From contig JAAXHZ010000001.1 of assembly GCA_012270625.1 (NCBI GenBank), positions 1 through 8,779 on the forward strand: DNA of 8,779 nucleotides, given 5' to 3'. The stretch comes from Dehalococcoidia bacterium. Lineage in GTDB: Bacteria; Chloroflexota; Dehalococcoidia; SAR202; UBA11138. Each line of letters begins with the position of its first letter. Positions within the stretch are counted from its first letter, which is position 1. Below are positions 6,153 through 8,779 of the stretch, in pieces. Position numbers and translations under genes: made by a program. The notes under the pieces were generated by a model, which ran no database searches, had not been told where the DNA came from, and saw nothing but the letters and a program-made list of their open reading frames with translations.

Positions 6153-7700
6153 TCACTCTGCAAATTCTACTATCGCCTGATCTATGGCGCTCGCAATTTC
6201 CTCTACGGAGACGGAGGGTTCTGTGGCGGGAAAGTAGAACGACCACACCATTCCGGTGTAACTGTCTCGAATGAACATGACAAGTTCGAGTCTCAACTGG
6301 GTGCCTTCAAAGACGAAGTCCAGCCATACACCAATTGCCCCGTCTCCAATTTGAACCAAGTCCAGTAGCTCGAAATCATCGATACTAATGTCCTCATCGG
6401 CACTGAATAATCCGAAGAGCGCCGATGTATAAAAGTCGTTCAGGAACGTATCCGGGTCTGACATTTCATACTCAAGCGCGATTCTCTCAAGATCGCTCAA
6501 CTCTCCTGTAGCAGCAAGGACCAACTGAAGCGGATCAGCGGATGCGTACGCTGTGAGATCGCTGAAATAGTCCTCAATCTCGAGGTCGGCAAGGGTTAGC
6601 TCTTCGGCCACTGGATCGAGTTCCTCGAACGACGTTGGCAGAAGCTCATCCAATGCAGATCTCAATTCTCCCATCCCAAATGCCGGGGACGTCTCCAGAA
6701 GTACGCTCTCGCCCCTCGCCAGTGAGTCCAGCCGATCACGAACGTCGTTGATCGACACGGCAAGCCCGATTCCTTCGAGCAGTCTGCCGTCGTCAGATCT
6801 AAATAGCTTGGATGTGTTGACGCCGACCACTTGGCCGTTGCGCGCGAGCAGGGGCCCGCCGCTATTGCCGGGATTGATCGCCGCGTCTGTTTGGAGCAAC
6901 GTGATCCTCGACTCTGAAGGCCGCTTGGCGGAAACTATTCCTCTCGTAATCGTTGGAGATGCGCCGAGTGTGTCCCCCAGGGGGAATCCCATCACTATGA
7001 CGTCCTCGCCAACTTTGATCTCGTCCGAGTCGCCAAGGGTAACAGGCTCGAGAGAGCGAAAGCCCCTGATCTTGAGTAGTGCCACGTCCGCCACTTCATC
7101 AACTCCCAGAACACTGCCCATGTACGTCCGGCCGCCGGTGAACCTCACCTCGACCGACGATAGATCCCTCACGACATGAGCGTTCGTGAGTACAAGCCCA
7201 TCGGAGTCAATCACAAATCCGGAGCCGTTGCCGTCCGGCGTGATGATCTGGACCACGCTGGGCGAAATGTCTTCGACCATAGACGACAGGGTTGGAGTGT
7301 TGACCAGGACTGGAGTGTGAGTCGGCGCTGCAGTCGGAGCGACCAGGGCAGCCGGGGGCACAGGCGACATGGAGATGGTGGCTGGCGTCGGAGTTGGGGT
7401 GACCTGGGTAGTCAGATGGCTAGTTGAGATAAATGAGCCGGGCGGCATAGGCAGTACGGCAGTGGCCGTAGGCGCCGGGGTTGGACTCGTGGTGTTGGCC
7501 GCCACTGCGGTTGCGGTAATCTCAGCTACCACAGTCGCACGAATGTCTGGCATGGATGCGGGTGTGGACGTGAACACGGAACTAGCGATTGGAGCTCTGG
7601 GAGGCCCTGTTCGCCGTGTTTCCGGTTGAACGCACGCAACGGCAATGAGTGCAAGACAGACCCCAATAGAGAGGGACAAACCCATACCGGACCGAGTCAC
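6153..7700 (-). CDS. Lipoprotein trypsin-like serine protease (HtrA/DegP-type, no PDZ) with unusual C-terminal domain
   Basis: This 515-residue exported protease has three parts. Residues 1-23 are a lipoprotein signal: basic start, hydrophobic stretch, and lipobox AVAC with Cys23 as the lipidated residue. Residues about 30-135 form a low-complexity Pro/Thr/Ala linker with runs such as TPTPTP. Residues about 140-325 are a trypsin-like domain with the HtrA-type triad His175 (LTNAHVV), Asp205 (ADVALLKI) and Ser280 (INPGNSGGPLL), plus the oxyanion Gly residues. It should degrade or check proteins outside the membrane. DegP/DegS/DegQ proteins continue with PDZ domains. Here an acidic segment (about 335-385) leads to a mixed alpha/beta domain (about 385-513, with FELLDLVQIGDGAIGVWL and MVWSFYFPATEP) that is not PDZ. 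The start is a GTG with GGAGG five bases upstream. It lies 22 bases behind the MNT-HEPN gene, so the two are probably co-transcribed. Its composition is less GC-rich than that of the kinase. Confidence 0.85.
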   Translation of the reverse strand: MTRSGMGLSLSIGVCLALIAVACVQPETRRTGPPRAPIASSVFTSTPASMPDIRATVVAEITATAVAANTTSPTPAPTATAVLPMPPGSFISTSHLTTQVTPTPTPATISMSPVPPAALVAPTAAPTHTPVLVNTPTLSSMVEDISPSVVQIITPDGNGSGFVIDSDGLVLTNAHVVRDLSSVEVRFTGGRTYMGSVLGVDEVADVALLKIRGFRSLEPVTLGDSDEIKVGEDVIVMGFPLGDTLGASPTITRGIVSAKRPSESRITLLQTDAAINPGNSGGPLLARNGQVVGVNTSKLFRSDDGRLLEGIGLAVSINDVRDRLDSLARGESVLLETSPAFGMGELRSALDELLPTSFEELDPVAEELTLADLEIEDYFSDLTAYASADPLQLVLAATGELSDLERIALEYEMSDPDTFLNDFYTSALFGLFSADEDISIDDFELLDLVQIGDGAIGVWLDFVFEGTQLRLELVMFIRDSYTGMVWSFYFPATEPSVSVEEIASAIDQAIVEFAE

Positions 7701-7705
7701 TGGAA

Positions 7706-7710
7706 CCTCC
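7706..7710 (-). promoter_or_regulatory. Shine-Dalgarno that fixes the protease GTG start
   Basis: GGAGG on the minus strand lies five bases before the GTG at 7698-7700. The next candidate, an ATG at codon 6, would be too far from it. It sits in the 22-base gap after the MNT-HEPN stop, which leaves little room for a separate promoter. Confidence 0.65.
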
Positions 7711-7722
7711 AGACGACAGCGC

Positions 7723-8610
7723 CTAGCGCCTGTATCGCGGCCCTACCGGATCAGAGTTGGCTTCCGGCGGGACTGTCCAAGGATCCTCTCCGGTGAGTTC
7801 TACGATGCGCCGGTGAACCTGCTCTAAGTCATTCGTGACGTCGTCTGCCATCTGTGCGAAATCGGCGACCGGGTCCAGCGCCTCTCTGTATCGAGCGGCT
7901 CCAGCGTACCCGTTCAACTGAGATAGGTTGCTGTGGAAGCTCCAATCACGTTCACGGTCACTCTGCTCGATGACGTTTGCCAACTCCGTCAGGCTATGTA
8001 GATGTGGATACTGGTTCCCCAGCGCAGAGATTAGCGCCTTCATTCCATTTTCCAGCGCCTGGTGCGCCTGGAAGACAACGCCTCTATTTTGCACACCCGC
8101 GTCCAGCATGAGGTTCATGTTCTGGTAGTGCATGTTGGCGTCGGCGATGCGCCGGATGCGCTCTTCGCGCTCTGAGGCGGCGTCAAACTCGTGCCCGATG
8201 TAGTCCTCGGGGTTCCGAGTCAATTTGATTCCCTCCCGTGACGCGATGGCGGCCACGTTGTTGATGCTTCTGGAACGCCTGTGATACTGCTCGGTGGACA
8301 GCATCACCAGATCCAGCGCGGGGCTTTCTGCATACGCCCGGCGCAGAATCTTCTCTGCGGCGACAGTGATTTTGCTCTCGTCAGTCTGAGTAGGCGGCTC
8401 CGGAGTGATTACCATGATGTCGATGTCGGAATAGTCGCTCCAGTCTTTTCTAGAACGAGAGCCAAACAGGATTACACATTCCGCGTCGATGAGATCACGC
8501 ACCGCCTGGGCAACTGATATGGCCCGGGGGTCGTGACCCTGGTTGACGCCTGCGAACGTTATGTCCGGAGCGGTGGTCACGCTAAAGTACTCGAACCTTG
8601 ACTGGACCAC
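7723..8610 (-). CDS. Fused nucleotidyltransferase (MNT) - HEPN domain protein
   Basis: One chain of 295 residues joins the two partners that are separate genes at the left end of the window. Residues about 30-110 are the nucleotidyltransferase domain: CVILFGSRSR followed by SDIDIMV gives GSX10DXD (G50-S51, D62, D64), and Asp100 in ALDLVML is the likely third carboxylate. Residues about 145-272 form a HEPN helix bundle of the PF05168 type: FQAHQALENGMKALISALG (180-198), HLHSLTELA (203-211) and QLNGYAGAARYREAL (231-245). No Rx4-6H appears in the last helices, so this HEPN part may bind substrate or partner rather than cut RNA. The start is a GTG without a good Shine-Dalgarno, and an in-frame TAG 18 bases upstream rules out a longer start. 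A second GTG at codon 11 is possible. It lies 40 bases after the glutaminyl-tRNA synthetase stop and 22 bases before the protease. The target molecule is unknown. Confidence 0.8.
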   Translation of the reverse strand: MVQSRFEYFSVTTAPDITFAGVNQGHDPRAISVAQAVRDLIDAECVILFGSRSRKDWSDYSDIDIMVITPEPPTQTDESKITVAAEKILRRAYAESPALDLVMLSTEQYHRRSRSINNVAAIASREGIKLTRNPEDYIGHEFDAASEREERIRRIADANMHYQNMNLMLDAGVQNRGVVFQAHQALENGMKALISALGNQYPHLHSLTELANVIEQSDRERDWSFHSNLSQLNGYAGAARYREALDPVADFAQMADDVTNDLEQVHRRIVELTGEDPWTVPPEANSDPVGPRYRR

Positions 8611-8650
8611 GCTTTGCGAGTCGTCCTAAAGATGCCACTGTTTGCCTGTT

Positions 8651-8779
8651 TCAACCCCCGCCCCGTCTCTGGATGCGTGCCCATGTGTCCCGCAAGCCCA
8701 CCGACCGGTTGAACACCGGAGTTTCAGGCGTGGAGTCGCAGTCTTCCACGAAATAGCCGACTCGCTCGAACTGTAGTGG
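8651..8779 (-). CDS. glnS: Glutaminyl-tRNA synthetase, C-terminal end (partial)
   Basis: Reading leftward from the window edge, 42 codons end at a TGA (8651-8653). The peptide has [12 protein letters not shown] and then [16 protein letters not shown]. These closely match the last residues of bacterial GlnRS (E. coli: FQFEREGYFCLD and [16 protein letters not shown]). The enzyme charges tRNA-Gln with glutamine in the cytoplasm. Only the end of the anticodon-binding beta-barrel region is here; the catalytic domain lies beyond the window. The end looks intact, with a short RRGGG tail. It is upstream of, and in the same direction as, the MNT-HEPN gene with a 40-base gap, so read-through is plausible. 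Confidence 0.85.
   Translation of the reverse strand, partial: PLQFERVGYFVEDCDSTPETPVFNRSVGLRDTWARIQRRGGG

Noticed and set aside
7360..7480. Repetitive GT-rich tract that looks like a simple repeat
   Set aside because: It encodes the Pro/Thr/Ala linker of the lipoprotein protease, and its irregular copies follow codons rather than a DNA-level repeat unit.
8127..8151. An R-x6-H match (R154 to H161) in the fused MNT-HEPN protein as a HEPN RNase motif
   Set aside because: It lies in the first helix of the HEPN part, whereas the catalytic motif belongs in the last helices, so the match is probably chance.
1..8779. tRNA, rRNA, CRISPR array, insertion sequence or att site
   Set aside because: I looked for these on both strands and saw no regular spaced repeats, transposase or integrase motifs, or cloverleaf. 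The hairpins found are isolated.

Overview
The window looks like chromosomal DNA from an uncultured, moderately GC-rich bacterium. Chloroflexota (Dehalococcoidia/SAR202-like) is my best guess. It rests on a Pro/Thr-linker lipoprotein trypsin-like protease, a Thermus-like KDG kinase, a DUF1800/DUF1501 pair and two intergenic hairpin repeats. No marker gene proves it. I see no rRNA, tRNA, CRISPR array, transposase or integrase.

Layout from left to right. Positions 1-188 hold no gene but carry a hairpin repeat of the 'ACTCCC...GGGAGT' type. Positions 189-1258 (+) hold a two-gene cassette joined by an ATGA overlap: a small HEPN protein, then a minimal nucleotidyltransferase (MNT) with the GSX10DXD motif. 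This has the layout of a HepT/MntA-type toxin-antitoxin module, but the HEPN protein has Tyr where the catalytic His should be. Positions 1277-5032 (-) hold a three-gene set transcribed DUF1800, then DUF1501, then an NHL beta-propeller protein. Hairpins lie in both internal spacers. Divergent from it, at 5147-6133 (+), is a PfkB-family sugar kinase closest to 2-keto-3-deoxygluconate kinase. Positions 6153-8779 (-) read, in transcription order: the C-terminal end of glutaminyl-tRNA synthetase, a fused MNT-HEPN protein, and a secreted lipoprotein serine protease that has a non-PDZ C-terminal domain.

The middle genes (DUF1800/DUF1501/NHL, kinase) are clearly richer in G+C than the HEPN/MNT cassette and the protease/MNT-HEPN segment. 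That suggests a mosaic of older and more recently acquired parts. The most interesting points are the MNT/HEPN modules of opposite architecture at both ends, the missing HEPN His, the DUF1800-DUF1501-NHL operon without visible export signals, the protease C-terminal domain, and a perfect 12-bp hairpin between the DUF1501 and NHL genes.
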